Shown: piece after piece, positions 53,396-61,617 of the stretch
Position numbering within the stretch: position 1 is the stretch's first letter
How the letters are laid out: each line of letters starts with the position of its first letter
Origin: Prevotella sp.
GTDB lineage: Bacteria > Bacteroidota > Bacteroidia > Bacteroidales > Dysgonomonadaceae
Reading direction: 5' to 3'
Length of the DNA stretch: 64,000 nucleotides
Assembly: GCA_031285625.1 (NCBI GenBank)
Contig: JAITVV010000089.1
Location: 1 to 64,000 of the forward strand
Translations under genes and position numbers: made by a program
The notes under the pieces: model-generated
The model's database searches: none
The model's input: the letters and a program-made list of their open reading frames with translations, nothing else
Told to the model about the DNA's origin: nothing

Positions 53396-54544
53396 ATGAA
53401 AAATAAATCAAATTTAGGAGTAATGTTCTTATTGAGTATTTTCATATTTTCCTGTCAACAAGAGGATTATGAAATTGAAAATAATGATAAGTCAAATTCT
53501 CACGTATTAAAAAGTACCTCTATACCTTCTATTGCATCCCAACTATCTAAGAACAAAATACCATTTTACATCCAATCAGCAAATACTGGTGAATACTTAA
53601 CTATAAATAAAGCTACCCCTATGACTAAAGCAAAAGATACTAGTGCCAGTTTTCAATGGTATTTTGAAACTGGAAGTTTTATGGGATATCTATTAAAAAA
53701 TGCAGTAGGAAATGGGAATAATAAATATTTAGGTTTTCCAATATCTACTGCTAGTCTAAAATCACAGACTCCAACAATGACTGCAAGTACAGCTAGTGGA
53801 TACAATTACTGGATGATACAAAGCCTCACAAACAATCCTTATTTCTATAATATTGTAAATGCTAGACAGATGCATATGGATCCAAATGCAGATAAGACAA
53901 ATGTATATTTAACAAGTTTAACTGACAAAAACCACTCATGTGTATTAAGGGCAAAGGATTATGTAAGTAACCAAGCTTGGTCAATAATCCCAATAGGCGA
54001 ATATGTTATTAAAAAAGTTAGTTATATTTTATCCACTGATGATGTCACAACTATGCGACCAACATATCTTATGAATCTTCCATTGACAAATAATACACCT
54101 TCAAATGTAGTTCAAGTTGTAAAAGTAGCATTTTCATATATTGAGAAATCTGGTTTTTCAGATACACATGGAACAACTATAAATATTAAAAATAGTTCGG
54201 AAAAATCATTTTCAGTCCCCAATATTTTGGGAGGAAAAACAAATACAGAAACGACTACGTCTGAAAGTTGGTCATATACAAAAAGTCAAGAAAAAACAAA
54301 AACTTTTGCACTAGAGAATACTGTTACTATAACCGTTCCGCCTTACTCTAATTATAAAGCAATGGTTTCAGCTTCTGAATATACAATGAATGCTACTTAT
54401 GTGATGGAATTAGTCCATGCTATAAATGGAGGTGAACCTATTATTGTTTCTGGCAAATGGAATGGCATACAAGTTCATGACATGACTTTCGTTATTGATG
54501 ATGGTAAAGGAAATATTGTTAGAAAACAAGCGTTAACAAAATAA
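53396..54544 (+). CDS. aerolysin-like (ETX/MTX2-type) lipoprotein with ricin-like trefoil
   Basis: 382 residues. The lipobox FIFSC lipidates Cys20; the following QQEDYE is acidic, the kind of tether that directs Bacteroidota lipoproteins to the cell surface. Residues about 55-200 form three units, each ending in an aromatic QxW-like motif (FQW88, NYW139, QAW195), as in ricin-type beta-trefoil lectin domains. Residues about 205-370 follow the aerolysin/epsilon-toxin pattern: a Ser/Thr-rich amphipathic hairpin with TTTSESWSYTKSQEKTKTF, then TVTITVPPYSNYKAMV and SGKWNG. Likely a pore-forming surface lipoprotein; activity, target and any immunity factor are unknown. No promoter box was found. Confidence 0.72.
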   Translation: MKNKSNLGVMFLLSIFIFSCQQEDYEIENNDKSNSHVLKSTSIPSIASQLSKNKIPFYIQSANTGEYLTINKATPMTKAKDTSASFQWYFETGSFMGYLLKNAVGNGNNKYLGFPISTASLKSQTPTMTASTASGYNYWMIQSLTNNPYFYNIVNARQMHMDPNADKTNVYLTSLTDKNHSCVLRAKDYVSNQAWSIIPIGEYVIKKVSYILSTDDVTTMRPTYLMNLPLTNNTPSNVVQVVKVAFSYIEKSGFSDTHGTTINIKNSSEKSFSVPNILGGKTNTETTTSESWSYTKSQEKTKTFALENTVTITVPPYSNYKAMVSASEYTMNATYVMELVHAINGGEPIIVSGKWNGIQVHDMTFVIDDGKGNIVRKQALTK

Positions 54545-54568
54545 TTTCAAAAATAAACCTAAAATCAC

Positions 54569-54602
54569 AAAAAGAGGCTAAACAAATGAATAGCCTCTTT
54601 TT
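54569..54602. terminator. bidirectional terminator
   Basis: AAAAAGAGGCTA (54569-54580), a ten-base loop, and TAGCCTCTTTTT (54591-54602): a perfect 12-base stem between the aerolysin-like gene and the convergent lipoprotein gene, with T tracts in both directions. Confidence 0.9.
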
Positions 54603-54633
54603 ACTATAGTATTTTAATACTAATACTTCACAT

Positions 54634-55491
54634 TTACTCTATCTCAGTAGAATACAAGAATGCAAATTGAACTTGATCAGTATTCCAAGTACCATCCAGA
54701 GTCTCTTTATTCACTGTATTATTACCTTCTGTTACAGATTTCATATAACGGAATTTAATAGGTACTAATCTTGTTTTCTCTCCACTAGCAAAGCTAAATT
54801 TATCACTTCGTCTAAAATCTCTTTTTATATCAGATAGGTTTCCTACAGCCATAATTTGCTTATTGCTTTCTACTCCATCTCCGAAAGATTCTTTCTTAAA
54901 GCGGACATCTATAATAATCTTATTATCACCAATATCTGTCATTACACCATTAACCTCTTCCTGTTGTTTGCTCTTATCATAATAAAAATACATATATACT
55001 TCATCCTTCTCTTTTAATAAGGTTGTAGCGTTAAATACCCACCTATCTCCAAACAAAGGAACATAAGTAGTACTGCTACTTTGAAAATAACTTGGGCTAT
55101 AATATGCCAAAGAAAAGGATGTAGGTGCAAAATTATTTTCCACAACGGGAGCTGTGGCCGCACCTAATGTTTGATTCAATTTTACTGGCACAGCACCAAA
55201 ATCCTCTGCAGTATAATAGCCTGATGAATTTGCACTTAAATTTGTTATCCTATAACTAAGCAAATAGCATTGCCCTTCTTGTAATTGATCTATCTGAGGA
55301 GATTGTATATACATATTCCCATATCCTTTTCCTGTTACAGCAGCAACTTTACTATAGGAAGAACCCATTGTTGTGATGAAGGCTAGATCAGATCCTATTT
55401 CTATCTTATTATCGCTATCTCCTAAGCAAGAAGAGAATAGGAAAGCAATAGAAAATACACCACAAACCAATTTAAGAATTGATGTTTTCAT
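54634..55491 (-). CDS. surface-type lipoprotein of unknown function
   Basis: 285 residues. The lipobox FLFSSC (Cys22) is followed by LGDSDN, an acidic tether consistent with surface exposure. The rest is strand-rich (MYIQSPQIDQLQEGQCYLLS; VYMYFYYDK; KIIIDVRFKKESFGDG). Its start resembles NigD-type lipoproteins, but this was not firm enough to claim. It is the last gene of sigma - barrel protein - lipoprotein, 27 bases downstream of the barrel gene, and may be the regulated product of that set. Confidence 0.65.
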   Translation of the reverse strand: MKTSILKLVCGVFSIAFLFSSCLGDSDNKIEIGSDLAFITTMGSSYSKVAAVTGKGYGNMYIQSPQIDQLQEGQCYLLSYRITNLSANSSGYYTAEDFGAVPVKLNQTLGAATAPVVENNFAPTSFSLAYYSPSYFQSSSTTYVPLFGDRWVFNATTLLKEKDEVYMYFYYDKSKQQEEVNGVMTDIGDNKIIIDVRFKKESFGDGVESNKQIMAVGNLSDIKRDFRRSDKFSFASGEKTRLVPIKFRYMKSVTEGNNTVNKETLDGTWNTDQVQFAFLYSTEIE

Positions 55492-55518
55492 GTTTTTAAT
55501 TTAGTTTATTATTAAATT

Positions 55519-56751
55519 TTAAAAATCAAATTTTATACCCAGATTCAGATCCAATTGGGTCTTTCTGTCTGAATATATTGTATGGTACTTATTTCCGGCA
55601 TCAAAATAATAAGCACCTCCAATTGTTCCGTAAAGATACAACTTTTTGTAAATAGGGTAGGCAACTCCAACGGATGCATTTACAGAAAATTGCGGATTAG
55701 ACTGTTTTATAGATTCCTTAATATAATAAGGTTCCTTATAATATAAGATATTCGCTATGATATCATCCTTAATATCCGCTTTAGACATAGCCATCTTACT
55801 TTCATACCTCCCCTTTATATCTTTTTGTACCATGGCTCCTACCGAAAGGTAAAACTTAGTTTTTCCTAATTCGTAGAACTTATAGTTTAAAGATAATGGT
55901 ACTCCCAGATAATGGAAATTCTGATTTTCTTCTATTCCGTATGCACTTTCTGATGATACCTTAGAAGATAAATAAGTATAAACCACACCTGTTTCAAGAG
56001 ACAGATTAGGGGCAATTCCTTTTGAGACTCTCACTCCCAAAGAAACCGGTAATCTATGTTGTAACTTGGATTCCTTATTTTCTTTATCTAATGCAGAATT
56101 GAAGGCAGCACTACGTACTTCTCTGGAGAACAATAGTCCGCTTCCATTCTGGCTTTCACTATATGCCAATAAACCTGCGTTACCAGAAGTACTAAGAGAG
56201 AAACCATCTACTTCAGCTTTTTCTTCAGGTAGCAGCATCTTACCGTATGTTCTCTTAGTCACTTTTTCTTCTTTTTCTACAAAAGGTTCCTTTTGAGGCC
56301 TTGGTTTTGGTTCCGATGTTGGCTCTTTTTTAGGTTCATCCTTATCTGGAACAATCACAGGTTCTTTCTCTCCTTTTCTTACCTGAGCCATAGTAGGTTT
56401 ATGTTCCTTCGCAGGTATAATAACAGCTGTAGTATCAATTCTCTTCTCAACTACGTCAGGTACAACTTCTTCAACTACAGCAACAGGTCGTTCGTCAGAT
56501 ATATCTTCAGATTCAGGCATAAGCAATAATGCTACAACAATAGCAGCTGCAACACCAATCGCAATCAAGACAGTCTTGATGACTGAACCTGAGGACGATG
56601 ATGAGGACGATGCAGATGAAGCATCAGCAGGAGCCGGCTGTTGAGACAAAAGCTGATCCAACCCGCCCCATACAGATGCAGGTACCTCCGGTTCAAAGTC
56701 TTTCAACTTTGAGGAGAATAGATCCTTTATTTTGTCCTTATCTTCTATCAT
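55519..56751 (-). CDS. membrane-anchored barrel-domain protein, probable sigma partner
   Basis: 410 residues with three parts. The cytoplasmic N terminus (KDLFSSKLKDFEPEVPASVWGGLDQLL) is the conserved head of Bacteroidetes proteins encoded beside ECF sigma factors. A serine-rich link and one helix (VIKTVLIAIGVAAAIVVALLLMP, about 56-78) cross the inner membrane. A long Pro/Glu/Lys-rich stretch (about 95-165) leads to a C-terminal region with outer-membrane beta-barrel strand patterns (SLGVRVSKGIAPNLSLETG; FYLSVGAMVQ; LDLNLGIKFDF, terminal Phe). An anti-sigma role for the head is inference. It starts four bases after the sigma gene. Confidence 0.72.
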   Translation of the reverse strand: MIEDKDKIKDLFSSKLKDFEPEVPASVWGGLDQLLSQQPAPADASSASSSSSSSGSVIKTVLIAIGVAAAIVVALLLMPESEDISDERPVAVVEEVVPDVVEKRIDTTAVIIPAKEHKPTMAQVRKGEKEPVIVPDKDEPKKEPTSEPKPRPQKEPFVEKEEKVTKRTYGKMLLPEEKAEVDGFSLSTSGNAGLLAYSESQNGSGLLFSREVRSAAFNSALDKENKESKLQHRLPVSLGVRVSKGIAPNLSLETGVVYTYLSSKVSSESAYGIEENQNFHYLGVPLSLNYKFYELGKTKFYLSVGAMVQKDIKGRYESKMAMSKADIKDDIIANILYYKEPYYIKESIKQSNPQFSVNASVGVAYPIYKKLYLYGTIGGAYYFDAGNKYHTIYSDRKTQLDLNLGIKFDF

Positions 56752-56755
56752 CTCT

Positions 56756-57304
56756 CTATAATTGCTCTTTTACATACTGTCTCACCTTCTCTTGTAATAT
56801 TTGCCTGGCCCTTACATACTGCGAGCGGGAAGTGCCCTCGCTGATACCAAGCATATCTGCAATTTCTTTGTGAGAATAATCTTCTATTGCATATAAATTA
56901 AAAACTGTAGAGTAACCTTTTGGTAGCCCTTGCACCATTTTTAATAGTTCAGCTTCAGATATTCTATACATTTGGTCATCCTCTGTTGACTCATCAACAA
57001 GATCGGGAAGGTTCTGAATATCTTCAGAAGATTCAAAAATCGATTTTTTCTTTCTTAAGTTTTCTAAAGCCAGGTTTATAAATACACGCTTAAGCCAGCC
57101 CTCAAACGAACCCTTTTCCTGATAGGAACTGATATTCGCGAAGACTTTAATGAATCCATCCTGCAACAAATCCTGAGCAGCATCTGAGTCGGAGCTATAG
57201 CGTAAGCAAATGCTGTACATCTTACGTGCGTAAGTTTCGTATAGCACTTTTTGAGCTTCCCGCTTTTGTTCCTTGCAGCCTGCTATCATTTGCAGTTCAT
57301 TCAT
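56756..57304 (-). CDS. ECF-type RNA polymerase sigma factor
   Basis: 182 residues. Region 2 has YSSDSDAAQDLLQDGFIKVF and FEGWLKRVFINLALENLRKKK for the -10 element; region 4 has LPKGYSTVFNLYAIEDYSHKEIADMLGISEGTSRSQYVRARQ with the helix-turn-helix. No region 1 or 3, so it is an ECF sigma. The ATG at 57304 is used rather than a TTG at 57313. It probably controls itself and the two downstream envelope genes. Confidence 0.93.
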   Translation of the reverse strand: MNELQMIAGCKEQKREAQKVLYETYARKMYSICLRYSSDSDAAQDLLQDGFIKVFANISSYQEKGSFEGWLKRVFINLALENLRKKKSIFESSEDIQNLPDLVDESTEDDQMYRISEAELLKMVQGLPKGYSTVFNLYAIEDYSHKEIADMLGISEGTSRSQYVRARQILQEKVRQYVKEQL

Positions 57305-57329
57305 ATTGGCCAAGCTTCATTTTAGAGAT

Positions 57330-57348
57330 GCATTTCTTTGAGAAATGC
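57330..57348. repeat. hairpin upstream of the ECF sigma gene
   Basis: GCATTTCT-TTG-AGAAATGC, a perfect eight-base stem between the exbD end and the sigma start. It has no T tract on the minus strand, so it may be an operator, or a structure in the sigma leader. Confidence 0.4.
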
Positions 57349-57414
57349 TGCATGAATCGGTGATAAATTTTTACGATTATCACTTATTTTATTGAAATAG
57401 TATAGATTCTTCAA

Positions 57415-57834
57415 TTATTCAGGTTTCTGGGTGAAGAGAATCATCTTCACCTGTAATTTATTCCCTACATCAATAACATCTACGACATCCTGTAAACTCA
57501 ACGATTTATCTGCCTGTAGCAAAACATTCATTTCAACGTTTGGATTATCGGCCTTCTCTTTTGTCAGAACTGCAGCTAAAGCAGGCTCAAGTTCTTCTTT
57601 AGCCAGTTCTTTATCATTAATATAATATCTTAGATCTTTTGTTATAATCAGATTGATATTTTTCTTTGTTACAACTTTTTCGGATGTAGCAGCATTTGGT
57701 AAAAGTACCCTTATTGCTGCTGGGGTTACCATTGTAGATATGATAAGGAAAAATAACAGCAGAAAAAACATAATATCATTCAAAGAAGCTGTATAAACCT
57801 CTGCCGTCCTTGTTTTTCTACGTTGTATTTTCAT
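57415..57834 (-). CDS. ExbD/TolR-type biopolymer transport protein
   Basis: 139 residues: one membrane helix (about 19-40) with SLNDIMFFLLLFFLIISTMV carrying the functional aspartate, and a periplasmic domain (LQADKSLSLQDVVDVIDVGNKL). Smaller than the ExbD at 17.6 kb. It lies 21 bases downstream of the ExbB/TolQ gene and completes a proton-driven pair. Whether it serves TonB or a Tol-like system is not evident. Confidence 0.9.
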   Translation of the reverse strand: MKIQRRKTRTAEVYTASLNDIMFFLLLFFLIISTMVTPAAIRVLLPNAATSEKVVTKKNINLIITKDLRYYINDKELAKEELEPALAAVLTKEKADNPNVEMNVLLQADKSLSLQDVVDVIDVGNKLQVKMILFTQKPE

Positions 57835-57855
57835 AAATTTATAATTTATAGATGA

Positions 57856-58563
57856 TCAAGCTTCCAGTGTACCTTTTTTGTTCATCCGTATTGCCTTAAG
57901 AACCTCATTTGATTCTTTATCAATATTCACCACAGCTTTATCAATACGTCCATTTAATAAGTAATAACCCGAATAAGCAATAATACCAACTAACAAACCG
58001 GCTCCCGAACAAATCATTTTCTGGTACAATCCTGTAGAAATGGTATCAATAGCGAGGTCATTTGTTCTGGCAATATCGTAGAATATCTTTATAACACCGA
58101 ATATCGTTCCCAAGAACCCTAACATCGGTGCAATTGAAGCAGTGATACCAAGCCAGTTCATTTGATTTTCGAGAATACTCACTTGTTGACGAGCCTCTAC
58201 CTCCATTGCTTCTTCTATCTCTTTATCACTGAGTTCAAATTCTTTCAGTCCGGCAGCGATAACTTTTGCAGAAGCATATGGACGTTCGATACAAAATTTT
58301 AGTGCTTTATCTATTTTCCCTTCGTGAATAAGTTCAATCACACGGGACAGCCACACAGAGTCTTTCTTTCCCAAACGATTTATTACTAACCATTTATTTA
58401 TGATAACATAAATAGCTAATAAAGACAAAAGAAATATAGGAAGTAGAATCCAGCCTCCTTTTAGAATAAGACTAAAGTAACTTTCTTCAGGGGCAGTCTG
58501 GGCAGTCTGCTCTGCCATCTCAACCACAGGATTGGCAGCTTGTAGTAGTACAAATAAATTCAT
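57856..58563 (-). CDS. MotA/TolQ/ExbB-type proton channel
   Basis: 235 residues, three membrane helices (about 30-52, 135-157, 180-205). The TolQ/ExbB core is visible: GGWILLPIFLLSLLAIYVI, the large cytoplasmic loop, LGITASIAPMLGFLGTIFGVI with the conserved proline-glycine pair, and GAGLLVGIIAYSGYYLLNG. It pairs with the ExbD gene downstream. A TATCTTTG box sits in a 10-base inverted repeat upstream. Confidence 0.92.
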   Translation of the reverse strand: MNLFVLLQAANPVVEMAEQTAQTAPEESYFSLILKGGWILLPIFLLSLLAIYVIINKWLVINRLGKKDSVWLSRVIELIHEGKIDKALKFCIERPYASAKVIAAGLKEFELSDKEIEEAMEVEARQQVSILENQMNWLGITASIAPMLGFLGTIFGVIKIFYDIARTNDLAIDTISTGLYQKMICSGAGLLVGIIAYSGYYLLNGRIDKAVVNIDKESNEVLKAIRMNKKGTLEA

Positions 58564-58591
58564 TAATTTTGATTCCTTTTAATGTAAATTT

Positions 58592-58624
58592 CGACAGAAG
58601 AACCAAAGATAAGCTCTTCTGTCG
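58592..58624. promoter_or_regulatory. inverted repeat enclosing the exbB -7 box
   Basis: CGACAGAAGA (58592-58601) and TCTTCTGTCG (58615-58624), 10-base perfect arms, with the minus-strand -7 box TATCTTTG (58604-58611) between them. It may be an operator or the nuo terminator; the T tract is weak. Confidence 0.55.
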
Positions 58625-58650
58625 ATATATCATTTATCCTTTAATAATCT

Positions 58651-60075
58651 TTAATATATACCAAAGCTAACCTGAGCTATATATTCATAGAAACAGCTAA
58701 CAACTCCGACGATAAATATACCCACCATTGAAAGAACTAAAGACGCCTTCATATAACCGTCGGTATTTAATGTTTCTATTGGAGAATCGGTCTTTTTAAT
58801 AAACATCGCCTTCACCACTAACAGGTAATAATACAAAGATATTACCGTATTTAAGAAAGCGAGGAATACAAGTAATGTTTGTCCTTGTTCCATAGCAGCC
58901 ATAAATACAAACAGCTTACTGAAAAATCCGGCAGCAAACGGAATACCTCCCAACGAGAACATCGCTATCATCATTGCCAATGCTAACTTAGGATTCGTAT
59001 AATACAAGCCGTTATAATCATCCATGTTCACTTTTCCTGTTTTATCTTCTACTGCTGATATAACACCAAATGCAGCAAGATTAGAGAAAACATAGACAAA
59101 TACATAGAATATAGTAGCTGCCATACCGGCAGATGTACCTGTAAATACACTTAACATAATATACCCTGCCTGCGAAATAGAAGAGAAAGCAAGGAAGCGT
59201 TTCATATTCTTCTGGCGAAGTGCAAACAAGTTACCCACAGTAATAGTTAGCAAAATAATGATCCATAAAATATTTTTCCAGGTATCCTGCAATGCAGGGA
59301 ATACTTTGAAAAGGATAGCCATCAGTGCAAATACTGCGGCTCCTTTTGATATGGTCGATAAATATAAAGTCACATTTGTAGGTGCTCCCTGATATGTATC
59401 CGGTGCCCAAAGATGGAATGGAACCAGTGATATCTTGAAGAACAAACCTGCCATAACAAATACCATTGCCATAACTACCATTGGGGTAGAGTATATATTT
59501 GCTGCAATATCTGTATAATACAATGTTCCACATGCACCATACAGGAACGATAACCCGAATGTCATAATAGCGGAAGAGAAAATAGCATTGAATATATATT
59601 TCGCTCCGGCTTCTGCCGATTCGTGTCTGTATTTATCAAATGCAACTAATGCAGCAATAGGTAATGATGCTGTCTCGAGCCCAATGTAGAACAATAGGAA
59701 GTTGCCGGAAGAAATCATCAGATACATTCCTAGTAGAGTAAGAGTAGTCAGCATAAAGAACTCACCTCTTTTTAGTATAGCGTCCGGTTTCTTCAACCAT
59801 GCATTAGCTTGCAGGAAGATAAGGAAAACCCCTATATTAAGAACATTTTTTATTGTAAGATAGGCCGGGCCTGTCACGTACATGCCTGCAAATGATTCTC
59901 CATTATCCTTGAAAAAGAAACAAAGAACCGTGTGCGCCAAAAACACTGTACAAGCGAACGGAAAATAATATTTTTTTGCGCTGTCTGAAGCAAATAAATC
60001 GTAAAAAATAAGTAAGAGGAATACCACGATTAGTGATAACTCATGCTTCATCAACAAATAATTACTTAAATCCAT
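58651..60075 (-). CDS. nuoN: NADH-quinone oxidoreductase subunit N
   Basis: 474 residues, about 13-14 helices, one of the three antiporter-like proton-pumping subunits of complex I. Diagnostic stretches: PFHLWAPDTYQGAPTNVTLYLS (antiporter-type loop), LFALRQKNMKRFLAFSSISQAGYIML, and GGIPFAAGFFSKLFVF. It follows nuoM by 37 bases and ends the operon. Confidence 0.96.
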   Translation of the reverse strand: MDLSNYLLMKHELSLIVVFLLLIFYDLFASDSAKKYYFPFACTVFLAHTVLCFFFKDNGESFAGMYVTGPAYLTIKNVLNIGVFLIFLQANAWLKKPDAILKRGEFFMLTTLTLLGMYLMISSGNFLLFYIGLETASLPIAALVAFDKYRHESAEAGAKYIFNAIFSSAIMTFGLSFLYGACGTLYYTDIAANIYSTPMVVMAMVFVMAGLFFKISLVPFHLWAPDTYQGAPTNVTLYLSTISKGAAVFALMAILFKVFPALQDTWKNILWIIILLTITVGNLFALRQKNMKRFLAFSSISQAGYIMLSVFTGTSAGMAATIFYVFVYVFSNLAAFGVISAVEDKTGKVNMDDYNGLYYTNPKLALAMMIAMFSLGGIPFAAGFFSKLFVFMAAMEQGQTLLVFLAFLNTVISLYYYLLVVKAMFIKKTDSPIETLNTDGYMKASLVLSMVGIFIVGVVSCFYEYIAQVSFGIY

Positions 60076-60112
60076 CTTTATATCTTAAAATTACATTGTT
60101 TACAATTTATTC

Positions 60113-61594
60113 TTATTTCCCTATATATGCCAGACTCGAACTTATCAGATCTGATATCCATCCCGGGAACATACCCATTCCGGCTACACAAATAATTAAC
60201 CCTACAGTAGCTATTTTTTCATGCCATACAGCATCTGTCAGTTCTAAATGATGTGGATCCTGAACCGGACCGTAAAGAATTTTCCCAACGACTTTGAGTA
60301 TATATACTGCAGTCACAACAATTGAAGAAATGGCTGCAATAGTAAATATACGGTGAAAAAGATCATTGTGCTCGAATGCACCTACGAATATCGTCATTTC
60401 AGCCACAAATCCACTTAATCCCGGAAGACCTAACGAAGCCATACCGGCAATTACATAACATACACTAAGGAATGGCATAATCTTCATCAGGCCACCCATC
60501 TGGCGAATATCACGTGTATGTGTACGTCCATAGATCATACCAATCAGGGCAAAGAAAAGAGCTGTCATCAGACCATGTGAAAGCATCTGCATCACAGCAC
60601 CTGTCATAGCTGTCTGATTCATCATTAATATAGCGAACAATACCAATCCACAGTGGCTCACCGAAGAATAAGCATTGATATATTTCAAGTCTGTCTGAGA
60701 AATTGCACCTAATGCACCATAAATAACACTGATACCTGTAAGGATAATAAATATCCATGATAATTCATCTGCAGCCTCCGGCATAAGACGCATAGCTATA
60801 CGGAAACATCCGTATCCCCCCAGTTTCATCAACACTCCTGCATGGAGCATAGATACCGCTGTAGGAGCAGAGGCATGACCATCTGGAGACCATGTATGAA
60901 ATGGGAACAGAGCTCCCAATACCCCAAATCCTAAGAATGTAAGCGGGAAGATCCAATATTGAGCTGCTACAGGAATTGCATTATTCGCTGCAACCTCCAA
61001 CATATTAAATGTATAATCTCCTGTTGCAGAAGAATTAAAATAGATACCAAATATACCCACTGCAAGGAAAGCAGAACCACCCATTAGCATCAAGGTAAGC
61101 TTCATTGCAGAATATTCTTTTCTTCCTGTACCCCATAGCCCGATAAGCAAATACATCGGAATCAAAGCTATTTCGTAGAAGAAGAACATGGTAAACATAT
61201 CCAATGAGATAAAGAATCCGTATACCCCTACCGAAAGTAAGGTAAGCCACATAAAGAAATCTTTAGGAAGCGGATTCATGTTCCACGAAGCGAATGTTCC
61301 GGTAAATATGATTATGGATGTCAGCAGAAGCATAAGTACTGAAATACCATCAACACCAATCGCATAATGGATATTCAGGGTTGTAAACCAAACTTTATCA
61401 TATGTAAATAACATCTCGGCAGTATTCCCTGCACTACGTTCTGCATAGAACATAAATAATAATGTTACTGCCAACGCCATCTCAATGGCTGCACCTATCA
61501 CACCAACGGTGCGTACTTGTTTGATGTTGCGGCATGGAATAAATGCAACTAACATCACAACAGGAACAAGAATAAATAATGAAAGAATATTCAT
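60113..61594 (-). CDS. nuoM: NADH-quinone oxidoreductase subunit M
   Basis: 493 residues, about 14 helices, antiporter-like proton-pumping subunit. Conserved: EIALIPMYLLIGLWG, HTWSPDGHASAPTAVSML with the conserved acidic and histidine residues, and QTDLKYINAYSSVSHCGLVLF. Between nuoL (23 bases upstream) and nuoN. Confidence 0.96.
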   Translation of the reverse strand: MNILSLFILVPVVMLVAFIPCRNIKQVRTVGVIGAAIEMALAVTLLFMFYAERSAGNTAEMLFTYDKVWFTTLNIHYAIGVDGISVLMLLLTSIIIFTGTFASWNMNPLPKDFFMWLTLLSVGVYGFFISLDMFTMFFFYEIALIPMYLLIGLWGTGRKEYSAMKLTLMLMGGSAFLAVGIFGIYFNSSATGDYTFNMLEVAANNAIPVAAQYWIFPLTFLGFGVLGALFPFHTWSPDGHASAPTAVSMLHAGVLMKLGGYGCFRIAMRLMPEAADELSWIFIILTGISVIYGALGAISQTDLKYINAYSSVSHCGLVLFAILMMNQTAMTGAVMQMLSHGLMTALFFALIGMIYGRTHTRDIRQMGGLMKIMPFLSVCYVIAGMASLGLPGLSGFVAEMTIFVGAFEHNDLFHRIFTIAAISSIVVTAVYILKVVGKILYGPVQDPHHLELTDAVWHEKIATVGLIICVAGMGMFPGWISDLISSSLAYIGK

Positions 61595-61617
61595 TTTTTT
61601 ATATTTTAATCTATATC

